Origin: Streptomyces sp. NBC_00377
GTDB taxonomy: Bacteria > Actinomycetota > Actinomycetes > Streptomycetales > Streptomycetaceae
Assembly (NCBI RefSeq): GCF_036075115.1
Contig: NZ_CP107958.1
Location: 5,518,001 to 5,582,000, forward strand
Direction: 5' to 3'
Length of the DNA stretch: 64,000 nucleotides
Within the stretch, counting starts at the first letter, position 1. Each line of letters begins with the position of its first letter. The notes under the pieces are model-generated. The model was not told the origin of the DNA, did no database searches, and saw only the letters and a program-made list of their open reading frames with translations. The translations under genes were made by a program, and so were the position numbers. Shown here in pieces: positions 33,018-41,711 of this stretch.

Positions 33018-36000
33018 ATGCAGACCAAGCTGGACGAAGCCAAGGCCGAGCTGCTCGAGAGGGCGGCGCGGGTCGCTGAGAACAGTCCGGTCGGGGGGCA
33101 CCTACCGACTGGGACGACGGGCGGGGGTGGCGGTGCCGCGGGAACCCCGGACCACGCCACCCTCCTCGCGTTCCTCCAGCGCTACTACCTGCACACCGCC
33201 CCGGAGGACCTGAACGGCCGTGACCCGGTCGACGTCTTCGGAGCCGCGCTCTCGCACTACCGGCTGGCCGAGAACCGGCCGCAGGGGACGGCCAACGTAC
33301 GGGTCTACACGCCGACCGTCGAGGAGAACGGCTGGACGTGCAGTCATTCGGTCGTCGAGGTCGTGACCGACGACATGCCGTTCCTCGTCGACTCCGTCAC
33401 CAACGAGCTGACCCGCCAGGGGCGGGGAATCCACCTCGTCATCCACCCGCAGGTCGTCGTGCGACGCGATGTGGCCGGCAAGCTCATCGAGGTGCTCAGC
33501 GGTCCGCCCGCCGCGGGGGAGCTCCCGCACGACGGGCATGTCGAGTCGTGGATCCACGTCGAGACCGACCGTGAGACCGACCGCGCCGACCTGAAGCAGA
33601 TCACCGCCGACCTGGTGCGCGTCCTGTCCGACGTCCGGGAGGCCGTCGAGGACTGGGAGAAGATGCGGGACACGGCGCTGCGGGTCGCCGACGGGCTCCA
33701 GGAGGAGCCCGTCCCCGGTGACCTGGCGCGGCCCGACGTCGACGAGGCCCGTGAGCTGCTGCGCTGGCTGGCCGCCGACCACTTCACGTTCCTCGGCTAC
33801 CGGGAGTACCAGCTGCGGGGTGACGACGCCCTCGCCGCCGTTCCCGGGACCGGGCTCGGCATTCTGCGCTCCGACCCGCAGCACGGCGACGGTGACGCCC
33901 ACCCCGTCAGCCCGTCCTTCGAGCGGCTTCCGGCCGATGCCCGCGCCAAGGCCCGCGAGCACAAGCTGCTGGTGCTGACCAAGGCGAACAGCCGGGCCAC
34001 CGTGCACCGGCCCTCCTACCTCGACTACGTCGGGGTGAAGAAGTTCGACAAGGAGGGGAACGTCGTCGGGGAGCGGCGCTTCCTCGGACTGTTCTCCTCC
34101 GCCGCCTACACCGAGTCCGTGGTGCGGGTGCCGGTCGTGCGGCGCAAGGTCGAGGCCGTGCTGAAGGGCGCCGGGTTCTCGCCCAACAGCCACGACGGAC
34201 GCGACCTGCTCCAGATCATGGAGACCTACCCGCGCGACGAGCTCTTCCAGACGCCGGTGGACGAACTGCGGTCCATCGTCACGTCCGTGCTCTACCTCCA
34301 GGAACGGCGCCGGCTGCGGCTCTACCTGCGCCAGGACGAGTACGGGCGCTACTACTCGGCGATCGTCTACCTGCCCCGCGACCGCTACACCACGGGCGTG
34401 CGGCTGCGGATCATCGACATCCTCAAGGAGGAGCTGGGCGGGACGAACGTCGACTTCACCGCCTGGAACACCGAGTCGATCCTGTCCCGGCTGCACTTCG
34501 TCGTGCGTGTCCCGCAGGGCACCGAGCTGCCGGAGCTGTCCGACTCCGACAAGGAGCGCATCGAGGCGCGGCTCGTCGAGGCGGCGCGTTCCTGGGCCGA
34601 CGCGTTCCAGGAGGCGCTCAACGCCGAACTCGGCGAGGAGCGGGCCGCGGAGCTGCTGCGGCGCTACGGCAGCGCCTTCACCGAGGGCTACAAGGCCGAC
34701 CACACCCCGCGTTCCGCCGTCGCCGACCTGTGCCATCTGGAGCGGCTCACCGAGGAGCGGAACTTCTCGCTCAGCCTGTACGAGCCGGTGGGCGCCGCAC
34801 CCGACGAACGCCGCTTCAAGATCTACCGCAAGGGTGACTCGATCTCGCTGTCGGCCGTGCTGCCGGTCCTGAACCGGCTCGGGGTCGAGGTGATCGACGA
34901 GCGGCCGTACGAACTGCGCTGCGCGGACCGCAGCAACGCCTGGATCTACGACTTCGGTCTGCGCATCCCCAAGTCGCTGGCGGGTCCCGGTGGTGACCTC
35001 GGTGACGACGGGCGTGAGCGCTTCCAGGAGGCGTTCTCGGCGACCTGGACCGGCAAGGCGGAGAACGACGGGTTCAACGCGCTGGTGCTGGGCGCCGGGC
35101 TGCACTGGCGGCAGGCGATGGTGCTGCGCGCGTACGCCAAGTACCTGCGGCAGGCCGGGTCCACCTTCAGCCAGGACTACATGGAGGACACCCTCCGGAC
35201 CAACGTCCACACCACCCGGCTGCTCGTGTCGTTGTTCGAGGCGCGGATGTCGCCCGACCGGCAGCGTGCCGGGCACGAGATCGTCGACGCGCTGCTCGAG
35301 GAGCTGGACGCCGCCCTCGACGAGGTGGCCTCGCTCGACGAGGACCGGATCCTGCGGTCCTTCCTCACGGTCATCAAGGCGACCCTGCGGACGAACTTCT
35401 TCCAGGAGCGCGCGGGCGGCGAGCCGCACGACTACGTGTCCATGAAGTTCGACCCGCAGGCGATCCCGGACCTGCCGGCGCCCCGGCCGGCATTCGAGAT
35501 CTGGGTGTACTCGCCGCAGGTGGAGGGCGTGCACCTGCGGTTCGGGAAGGTCGCGCGCGGTGGTCTGCGCTGGTCCGACCGGCGTGAGGACTTCCGTACC
35601 GAGGTGCTCGGCCTGGTGAAGGCGCAGATGGTGAAGAACACCGTCATCGTGCCGGTCGGCGCCAAGGGCGGCTTCGTCGCCAAGCAGCTGCCCGACCCGG
35701 GCGTGGACCGTGACGCGTGGCTGGCCGAGGGAATCGCCAGCTACAAGACGTTCATCTCGGCGCTGCTCGACATCACCGACAACCTGGTCGGCGGGGAGGT
35801 CGTGCCGCCGGCCGACGTCGTGCGGCACGACGAGGACGACACCTACCTGGTGGTCGCCGCCGACAAGGGCACGGCGACGTTCTCCGACATCGCCAACGAG
35901 GTCGCGCAGTCGTACAACTTCTGGCTCGGCGACGCCTTCGCCTCCGGCGGCTCGGCGGGCTACGACCACAAGGGCATGGGCATCACCGCCCGCGGTGCCT

Positions 36001-37967
36001 GGGAGTCCGTGAAGCGGCACTTCCGTGAGCTGGGGGTGGACACCCAGGCCGAGGACTTCACGGTCGTCGGCGTCGGTGACATGTCCGGTGACGTGTTCGG
36101 CAACGGCATGCTGCTCAGCGAGCACATCCGGCTGGTCGCCGCCTTCGACCACCGGCACATCTTCATCGACCCGAAGCCGGACGCGGCGACCTCGTACGCC
36201 GAGCGCCGCCGGCTGTTCGAGCTGCCCCGCTCCAGCTGGGCCGACTACAACGGCGACCTGATCTCCGCCGGCGGCGGTGTCTTCCCGCGGACGGCGAAGG
36301 CGATCCCGGTCAACGCCCACATCCGCGAGGCCCTGGGCATCGAGGGGAACGTCGCCAAGCTGACCCCCGCCGACCTGATGAAGGCGATCCTGCGGGCGCA
36401 GGTGGACCTGCTGTGGAACGGCGGCATCGGCACATACGTGAAGTCCGGTGCGGAGTCGAACGCCGACGTCGGCGACAAGGCCAACGACCCGATCCGGGTG
36501 GACGGCGCCGACCTGCGCGTCAGGGTCGTCGGCGAGGGCGGCAACCTGGGCCTGACCCAGCTCGGCCGGATCGAGTTCGCGCTGCACGGTGGCAAGATCA
36601 ACACGGATGCCATCGACAACAGCGCGGGCGTGGACACCTCCGACCACGAGGTGAACATCAAGATCCTGCTCAACGGCCTGGTCGGCGAGGGCGACATGAC
36701 CGTCAAGCAGCGCAACAAGGTGCTCGCGGAGATGACCGACGAGGTCGGCGCCCTCGTCCTGCGCAACAACTACGCGCAGAACACGGCGATCGCCAACGCC
36801 CTCGCCCAGTCCAAGGACATGCTCCACGCCCAGCAGCGCTTCATGCGCCATCTGGTCAGGGAGAAGCACCTGGACCGGGCCCTGGAGTTCCTGCCCACCG
36901 ACCGGCAGATCCGTGAACGTCTCGGCGCCGGCCAGGGTCTGACCAGTCCGGAGACGGCCGTTCTGATGGCCTACACGAAGATCACGGTGTCGGACGAGCT
37001 GCTGCACACCTCGCTGCCCGACGACCCGTACCTGCGCGGTCTGCTGCACGCGTACTTCCCGACGGCGCTGCGCGAGCGGTTCCCCGAGGGCATCGACAGC
37101 CACCCGCTGCGCCGCGAGATCACCACGACCGTCCTGGTCAACGACACGGTCAACACGGGTGGTACGACGTATCTGCACCGGCTGCGGGAGGAGACGGGCG
37201 CCTCGCTGGAGGAGATCGTGCGGGCCCAGACCGCGGCCCGTGCGATCTTCCGCTCGGCGCCCGTGTGGGACGCGGTGGAGAATCTCGACAACCGGGTCGA
37301 GGCCGATGTCCAGACCCGTATCCGGCTGCACTCGCGGCGGCTCGTCGAGCGCGGTACGCGCTGGCTGCTGAACAACCGGCCGCAGCCGCTCCAGCTCGCC
37401 GAGACCGTCGACTTCTTCGCCGAGCGCGTCGAACAGGTGTGGTCGCAGCTGACGCAGCTGCTGCGCGGTGCGGACCTGGAGTGGTGGCAGCGGATCCACG
37501 ACGAGCTGACCGACGCCGGCGTGCCGGACGAGCTGGCCACCCGGGTGGCCGGGTTCTCGTCGGCCTTCCCGGCGCTGGACATCGTCTCGGTGGCCGACCG
37601 CATGGGACGGGACCCGCTGGACGTCGCCGAGGTCTACTACGACCTCGCCGACCGGCTGCGCATCACCCAGCTCATGGACCGCATCATCGAGCTGCCGCGC
37701 GCCGACCGCTGGCAGTCCATGGCCCGCGCCTCCATCCGCGAGGACCTGTACGCGGCGCACGCGGCGCTGACGGCGGACGTGCTGGCCGTCGGCAACGGCA
37801 CCTCGACGCCCGAGCAGCGCTTCAAGGCGTGGGAGGAGAAGAACGCGGCGATCCTGGGCCGGGCGCGCACCACGCTGGAGGAGATCCAGACGTCGGAGAC
37901 GTTCGACCTGGCCAACCTGTCGGTGGCCATGCGGACGATGCGCACGCTGCTGCGGACGCACTCGTAG
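33018..37967 (+). CDS. NAD-dependent glutamate dehydrogenase, large (about 180 kDa) type
   Basis: 1649 residues from ATG 33018 (MQTKLDEAKAELLERAARVA), with a GAGCCAGAGGA ribosome binding site. It catalyses oxidative deamination of glutamate to 2-oxoglutarate. The length and order fit the L_180 class first described in Streptomyces: N-terminal ACT-like regulatory segments (for example VRVYTPTVEENGWTCSHSVV), a long helical region, and the catalytic dehydrogenase domain from about residue 830. There, KVARGGLRWSDRREDFRTEV, VIVPVGAKGGFVAKQLP, VGVGDMSGDVFGNGMLLS and VRVVGEGGNLGLTQLGRIEF are the substrate and NAD-binding regions. The gene is monocistronic with a strong terminator at 38015-38055. Confidence 0.96.
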   Translation: MQTKLDEAKAELLERAARVAENSPVGGHLPTGTTGGGGGAAGTPDHATLLAFLQRYYLHTAPEDLNGRDPVDVFGAALSHYRLAENRPQGTANVRVYTPTVEENGWTCSHSVVEVVTDDMPFLVDSVTNELTRQGRGIHLVIHPQVVVRRDVAGKLIEVLSGPPAAGELPHDGHVESWIHVETDRETDRADLKQITADLVRVLSDVREAVEDWEKMRDTALRVADGLQEEPVPGDLARPDVDEARELLRWLAADHFTFLGYREYQLRGDDALAAVPGTGLGILRSDPQHGDGDAHPVSPSFERLPADARAKAREHKLLVLTKANSRATVHRPSYLDYVGVKKFDKEGNVVGERRFLGLFSSAAYTESVVRVPVVRRKVEAVLKGAGFSPNSHDGRDLLQIMETYPRDELFQTPVDELRSIVTSVLYLQERRRLRLYLRQDEYGRYYSAIVYLPRDRYTTGVRLRIIDILKEELGGTNVDFTAWNTESILSRLHFVVRVPQGTELPELSDSDKERIEARLVEAARSWADAFQEALNAELGEERAAELLRRYGSAFTEGYKADHTPRSAVADLCHLERLTEERNFSLSLYEPVGAAPDERRFKIYRKGDSISLSAVLPVLNRLGVEVIDERPYELRCADRSNAWIYDFGLRIPKSLAGPGGDLGDDGRERFQEAFSATWTGKAENDGFNALVLGAGLHWRQAMVLRAYAKYLRQAGSTFSQDYMEDTLRTNVHTTRLLVSLFEARMSPDRQRAGHEIVDALLEELDAALDEVASLDEDRILRSFLTVIKATLRTNFFQERAGGEPHDYVSMKFDPQAIPDLPAPRPAFEIWVYSPQVEGVHLRFGKVARGGLRWSDRREDFRTEVLGLVKAQMVKNTVIVPVGAKGGFVAKQLPDPGVDRDAWLAEGIASYKTFISALLDITDNLVGGEVVPPADVVRHDEDDTYLVVAADKGTATFSDIANEVAQSYNFWLGDAFASGGSAGYDHKGMGITARGAWESVKRHFRELGVDTQAEDFTVVGVGDMSGDVFGNGMLLSEHIRLVAAFDHRHIFIDPKPDAATSYAERRRLFELPRSSWADYNGDLISAGGGVFPRTAKAIPVNAHIREALGIEGNVAKLTPADLMKAILRAQVDLLWNGGIGTYVKSGAESNADVGDKANDPIRVDGADLRVRVVGEGGNLGLTQLGRIEFALHGGKINTDAIDNSAGVDTSDHEVNIKILLNGLVGEGDMTVKQRNKVLAEMTDEVGALVLRNNYAQNTAIANALAQSKDMLHAQQRFMRHLVREKHLDRALEFLPTDRQIRERLGAGQGLTSPETAVLMAYTKITVSDELLHTSLPDDPYLRGLLHAYFPTALRERFPEGIDSHPLRREITTTVLVNDTVNTGGTTYLHRLREETGASLEEIVRAQTAARAIFRSAPVWDAVENLDNRVEADVQTRIRLHSRRLVERGTRWLLNNRPQPLQLAETVDFFAERVEQVWSQLTQLLRGADLEWWQRIHDELTDAGVPDELATRVAGFSSAFPALDIVSVADRMGRDPLDVAEVYYDLADRLRITQLMDRIIELPRADRWQSMARASIREDLYAAHAALTADVLAVGNGTSTPEQRFKAWEEKNAAILGRARTTLEEIQTSETFDLANLSVAMRTMRTLLRTHS

Positions 37968-38014
37968 GCGGTACGCGTACGCGTACGTATCTGTACGCGT
38001 AGGCACCTGGATGA

Positions 38015-38055
38015 GAGAAGGGCGCTCCCCGGAGTCACCGGGGAGCGCCCTTCTC
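38015..38055. terminator. Bidirectional hairpin terminator after the glutamate dehydrogenase gene
   Basis: A perfect 18-bp stem (38015-38032 with 38038-38055) around the loop AGTCA. It separates the dehydrogenase gene from the convergent ABC transporter genes. On the minus strand it has the same strength, so it probably stops both. Confidence 0.88.
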
Positions 38056-38124
38056 ATGTGCCGTACGCGCGTACGTGCCGTACGCTCTCGCCGCTTCGCT
38101 GTCTCGGCGGGCCGGACGTGTCGG

Positions 38125-38961
38125 CTACTTCTTCCTGCCGCTGTCCGAGGTGAACTTCTCGTAGGCCTCGAGGACCTCTTCCGTGGGGCCGTCCAGGCGC
38201 AGTTCGCCGCGCTCCAGCCACAGCGCCCGCTCGCAGGTCTCGCGGATCGCGGAGTTGCTGTGGCTCACCAGGAAGACGGTGCCGGCGTGCTGGCGCATCT
38301 CCTGGATGCGCTCCGCCGAACGTGCCTGGAACCGCGCGTCGCCGGTCGACAGCGCCTCGTCGATGAGGAGCACGTCGTGGTCCTTGGCGGCGGCGATGGA
38401 GAAGCGCAGCCGGGAGCCCATGCCGGAGGAGTAGGTGCGCATGGGCAGGGAGATGAAGTCGCCCTTCTCGTTGATGCCGGAGAAGTCGACGATCTCCTGG
38501 TAGCGCTCCTTGATCTGCTCGCGCGTCATGCCCATGGCCAGGCCGCCGAGGTAGACGTTGCGCTCGCCGGTCAGGTCGCCCATCAGGGCCGCGTTGACAC
38601 CGAGGAGGGAGGGCTGGCCGTCGGTGTAGATCTTGCCGTTCTCCACCGGCTGGAGACCTGCGATCGCCTTGAGCAGCGTCGACTTGCCGGAGCCGTTGGT
38701 GCCGATCAGCCCGATCGCCTCGCCCTTGTAGGCGACGAAGGAGACGTTCTTGACGGCGTGCACCGTGCGCATGCCGGCGGCCTTCTCGGCCTGCTTGGGA
38801 CGCAGGATGCGGTTGAGGGCGGCGGTCGCGCTGCCGCGGCCGCTGCCGGTGCCGTGGATCCGGTAGACGATGTCGACGCCGTCCGCGACGACGGTGGGGA
38901 TCTGCTTGTCGACGAGTTCGGTGAGCGCGGTGCGCTTCGCGCTGTCTGTGCTGTCAGCCAC
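38125..38961 (-). CDS. ABC transporter ATP-binding protein, TagH/Wzt type
   Basis: 278 residues, GTG start at 38961, overlapping the end of the permease gene by 8 bp. Walker A GTNGSGKS, Q-loop, signature SSGMGSRLRFSIAAA, Walker B DVLLIDEALSTGD and the H-loop VSHSNSAIRETCERALWL are all present. The long spacing between the start and the P-loop and the phrase GVNAALMGDLTGERNVYLGG are hallmarks of the polysaccharide/teichoic acid exporter family. There is no C-terminal carbohydrate-binding extension of the Wzt type. With the permease upstream it should export a lipid-linked cell-wall glycopolymer, possibly that made by the 44-54 kb locus (inference). Confidence 0.93.
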   Translation of the reverse strand: MADSTDSAKRTALTELVDKQIPTVVADGVDIVYRIHGTGSGRGSATAALNRILRPKQAEKAAGMRTVHAVKNVSFVAYKGEAIGLIGTNGSGKSTLLKAIAGLQPVENGKIYTDGQPSLLGVNAALMGDLTGERNVYLGGLAMGMTREQIKERYQEIVDFSGINEKGDFISLPMRTYSSGMGSRLRFSIAAAKDHDVLLIDEALSTGDARFQARSAERIQEMRQHAGTVFLVSHSNSAIRETCERALWLERGELRLDGPTEEVLEAYEKFTSDSGRKK

Positions 38962-39871
38962 GGCCGTACGTCTCCTCAGCCTTCCAGAAGTAGATGAAGC
39001 CGCCCACGCCGGCGAGCGCTGCCCAGCCGACCGCGAGCACCCACACGTGGGGCGGCAGCTGACTGGCGTGGAAACTGTCGATCAGCGCGAAGCGCATGAG
39101 GTCGATGTAGACGGCGGCCGGGTTGGCCCGGAGCAGGTCGGCGCCCCAGGACGGCATGCCCTTGTGCTTGCCGATCAGGTTGTCGATGCTCCACATGACG
39201 CCCGAGATGTACATCCAGGTGCGCAGGATGAACGGCATCAGCTGGGCGATGTCCGGCGTCTTGGCGCCGAGCCGGGCCATGATCATCGCCAGGCCCGCGT
39301 TGAAGATGAACTGCAGCGTCAGCGCGGGGAGGACGAGGACCCAGGACGGGGCCGGCGGCACGCCCACCGCGAACAGGATGATCAGCAGCGCGGCCATCGA
39401 GAACAGCAGCTGCTGGAGCTGCTGGAGGCAGAACGAGATCGGCAGCGCGGCCCGCGGGAAGTGCAGGGCCCGCACCAGGCCGATGTTGCCCGCGATGGCC
39501 CGGGTGCCCGCCATGATCGAGCTCTGGGTGAACGTCCAGACGAAGACGCCCGTGACCAGGAACGGGATGTAGTCCGCCACGCCCTGCTTGGTCCCCAGCA
39601 GGACACCGAAGATGAAGTAGTACACCGCCGCGTTCAGCAGCGGGGTCATCACCTGCCAGACCTGGCCCAGCTTCGCCTGGCTGTACTGTGCGGTGAGCTT
39701 GGCGGTGGCGAACGCGGTGATGAAGTGGCGGCGCGCCCAGAGCTGGCGGACGTACTCCGGCAGGGAGGGGCGGGCGCCGCTGACCGTGAGACCGTTCCGC
39801 TGGGCCAGGGCCGCGAGGGTCTCGTGACCGGGGGCCGGTGTCCTGGGCGGTGTGTGGAGGACCTGACTCAC
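38954..39871 (-). CDS. ABC-2 type permease, TagG/Wzm type
   Basis: 305 residues from GTG 39871 (MSQVLHTPPRTPAPG). The frame is open back to an ATG at 40021, but that would run through the divergent promoter region and the added residues are Arg/Lys/Ser-rich. No strong ribosome binding site precedes the GTG, so the start is tentative. Six membrane segments of ABC-2 type are visible (for example LLNAAVYYFIFGVLLG, YIPFLVTGVFVWTFTQS, LLFSMAALLIILFAVGV). SQAKLGQVWQVMTPLLNAAV is the conserved cytoplasmic entry motif of polysaccharide exporters. Paired with the overlapping ATPase gene. Confidence 0.9.
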   Translation of the reverse strand: MSQVLHTPPRTPAPGHETLAALAQRNGLTVSGARPSLPEYVRQLWARRHFITAFATAKLTAQYSQAKLGQVWQVMTPLLNAAVYYFIFGVLLGTKQGVADYIPFLVTGVFVWTFTQSSIMAGTRAIAGNIGLVRALHFPRAALPISFCLQQLQQLLFSMAALLIILFAVGVPPAPSWVLVLPALTLQFIFNAGLAMIMARLGAKTPDIAQLMPFILRTWMYISGVMWSIDNLIGKHKGMPSWGADLLRANPAAVYIDLMRFALIDSFHASQLPPHVWVLAVGWAALAGVGGFIYFWKAEETYGRG

Positions 39872-39972
39872 ATCCGCTGCTTTCACTCGGGGGAGGGGGG
39901 TGCGGACCGCGTTTCCTGAGTCGTCCGACGTTTCCTTACGCTTTTCTTCACGTTTTCTTACGTCAGGACGGG

Positions 39973-40037
39973 ACCGTATCGTCGCAACGTGAGAGTAGGC
40001 CGAGTTGACGTCGGAACGCAACCGTTTCGTCGTAACG
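39973..40037. promoter_or_regulatory. Direct repeat ACCGTWTCGTCGYAACG, candidate TetR operator
   Basis: Two 17-bp copies (39973-39989 and 40021-40037) with two differences, 48 bp start to start, in the gap between the exporter permease and the divergent TetR gene. Their placement suggests binding sites of that regulator or another factor. Confidence 0.4.
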
Positions 40038-40052
40038 CCCTATGCTGTCGGC

Positions 40053-40688
40053 ATGACGAGGAACGCGACGAACGCCGATGGACCCCCGGCGCGCCCGCGC
40101 CGCCGGGCGCCCGCGGGTGCGGCCGTGCTGCGCGAGGATGTGACGGAAGCCATCCGGGCCGCCGTGTTCGAGGAACTCGCGACCGTCGGTTATGCGCGGA
40201 TGTCCATCGAGGGCATCGCCCGCCGCGCCGGAGTGGGCAAGACCGCGGTGTACCGGCGCTGGCGCTCCAAGCTGCACCTCGTCCTCGACATCGTCTCCGT
40301 GATCGCCGTGCAGGGGCTGCCGGCCCCGGAGACGGGCAGCCTGGAGGGCGACCTGCGCATGCTCTACGAGGTGACCTCGCGGGCACTGCGGCACCCCGTG
40401 GCCTCGCAGATCATCCCCGACCTCCAGGCCGAGGCGGCCCGCAACCCCGAGATCGCCGAGGCGATGCAGAAGGCGCTGAAGCAGGGGCAGGAGGAGGTGG
40501 CCCTGAAGATCGTGGCGGCGGCGGTGCGGCGCGGCGAGGTCCGCGAGGGGCTGAACGAGGAGCTGGCGCTCGATCTGATCTCGGGTCCGCTTTACTGGCG
40601 TTCGGTCGTGATCCGCAATCCGAAGCTGCCGAAGGGCTATCTGGCCGCGCTGACCCGGGCGACCACCGAGGCGATCAAGGCGCTGTAG
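40053..40688 (+). CDS. TetR/AcrR-family transcriptional regulator
   Basis: 211 residues from ATG 40053. After a 25-residue Pro/Arg-rich lead comes the TetR helix-turn-helix: AVFEELATVGYARMSIEGIA, then RRAGVGKTAVYRRWRSKLHL. The ligand-binding domain ends with the segment RNPKLPKGYLAALTRATTEA, typical of the TetR_C_16-like group. It is divergent from the polysaccharide exporter with about 180 bp between starts, so it may regulate that pair and itself, through the direct repeats in the gap. Ligand unknown. Confidence 0.9.
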   Translation: MTRNATNADGPPARPRRRAPAGAAVLREDVTEAIRAAVFEELATVGYARMSIEGIARRAGVGKTAVYRRWRSKLHLVLDIVSVIAVQGLPAPETGSLEGDLRMLYEVTSRALRHPVASQIIPDLQAEAARNPEIAEAMQKALKQGQEEVALKIVAAAVRRGEVREGLNEELALDLISGPLYWRSVVIRNPKLPKGYLAALTRATTEAIKAL

Positions 40689-40781
40689 GCGAGCGGCCGA
40701 CGGGCGGCAGGCGGGCGGCGGTCCGCGTGCAACGGTCTGTGGGCGGCGCGGCCGCGACGCTGTGACGGGAGTCGAGGTGGC

Positions 40782-41426
40782 ATGAGAGTCGTGATGGCCG
40801 AGGACAACGCCCTGCTCAGGGAGGGCCTGGTCCTGCTGCTGACGTCGGCCGGGCACGAGGTGGTGGCCGTCGTGGGATCCGGCCCCGAGATCGTTCCGGC
40901 GCTCCTTCGGCACCGGCCGGACGTGGCGGTGCTCGACGTGCGGATGCCGCCGGGCTTCCGCGACGAGGGGCTGCGGGCCGCCCTGGAGGCCCGCGAGAGG
41001 ATTCCCGGCCTGCCGGTGCTGGTGCTGTCCCAGTATGTCGAGGAGTCCTACGCCGCCGAGTTGCTGGGCGGGGGCGCGAGCGGGGTCGGCTATCTGCTGA
41101 AGGACCGGGTGGGCCGGGTGGACGAGTTCCTCGACGCGCTGGAGCGGGTCGCGTCCGGCGGGGCGGCGCTCGACCCCGAGGTCGTCACGGAGCTGCTGTC
41201 CCGCCGCCGTGACTCGCCGCTCGACTCGCTGACGCCGCGTGAGCGCGAGGTGCTGAGACTCATGGCCGAAGGCCGCGACAACGCCACGATCGCCGGCAGC
41301 CTCGTGATCACCGAACGGTCCGTCAGCAAACACATCGGCAACGTCTTCCTGAAGCTCGGCCTTCCGGTCGGCGACAGCGGGCACCGGCGCGTACTGGCCG
41401 TGCTGGCGTACCTGAACAACGCCTGA
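40782..41426 (+). CDS. LuxR/NarL-family response regulator (orphan)
   Basis: 214 residues from ATG 40782, with GAGGTGG 3 bp upstream. Receiver: VVMAEDNALLREGLVLLL, phospho-acceptor Asp52 in VAVLDVRMP, and Lys in YLLKDRVGRVDEF. Helix-turn-helix: LTPREREVLRLMAEGRDNAT, then ITERSVSKHIGNVFLKLGL. This subfamily is usually preceded by its sensor kinase gene. Here only 93 bp separate it from the TetR gene, so the kinase is missing or elsewhere. Downstream lies a heptamer repeat region. Confidence 0.92.
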   Translation: MRVVMAEDNALLREGLVLLLTSAGHEVVAVVGSGPEIVPALLRHRPDVAVLDVRMPPGFRDEGLRAALEARERIPGLPVLVLSQYVEESYAAELLGGGASGVGYLLKDRVGRVDEFLDALERVASGGAALDPEVVTELLSRRRDSPLDSLTPREREVLRLMAEGRDNATIAGSLVITERSVSKHIGNVFLKLGLPVGDSGHRRVLAVLAYLNNA

Positions 41427-41471
41427 CCCGGGCCGCCACGGGAATCAAGCCCGCCACCGTGCAAGGCCCCC

Positions 41472-41525
41472 CGCAGACCGCAGACCGCAGACCGCAGACC
41501 GCAGACCGCAGACCGCAGCGCAGAC
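41472..41525. repeat. Heptanucleotide tandem repeat CGCAGAC
   Basis: Six perfect copies of CGCAGAC at 41472-41513, then a partial copy and a seventh full one (41519-41525). It lies in the 285-bp intergenic region 41427-41711, between convergent genes, with no gene on it. The unit is not a multiple of three. Confidence 0.95.
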
Positions 41526-41711
41526 CGCCGCCGGCCGGACTGCCGGCTCGGTGGACCGGGCAGGCGCGGCGGCGCGCGTCCGTTCACCGCGGCTGGGCCG
41601 CCGACGGCCCAGCCGCCGCGGAGCCGGGGGCGCGGCCGCCGACGCAGTCCTTGGCGCGGGGCCTGGGGGTGGGGCCTGGGGCGGGGACTCGCTCACTCGG
41701 GCCGCAATCGC

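Noticed and set aside
33102..38057. A 1651-residue open frame on the minus strand, antisense to the glutamate dehydrogenase
   Set aside because: It mirrors the dehydrogenase gene through GC-rich codon-position bias; its sequence is His/Val/Gln/Arg-rich low-complexity with no domain.
41472..41525. Possible CRISPR array
   Set aside because: The unit is only 7 bp and the copies are contiguous with no spacers; no cas gene is nearby. It is a simple tandem repeat.
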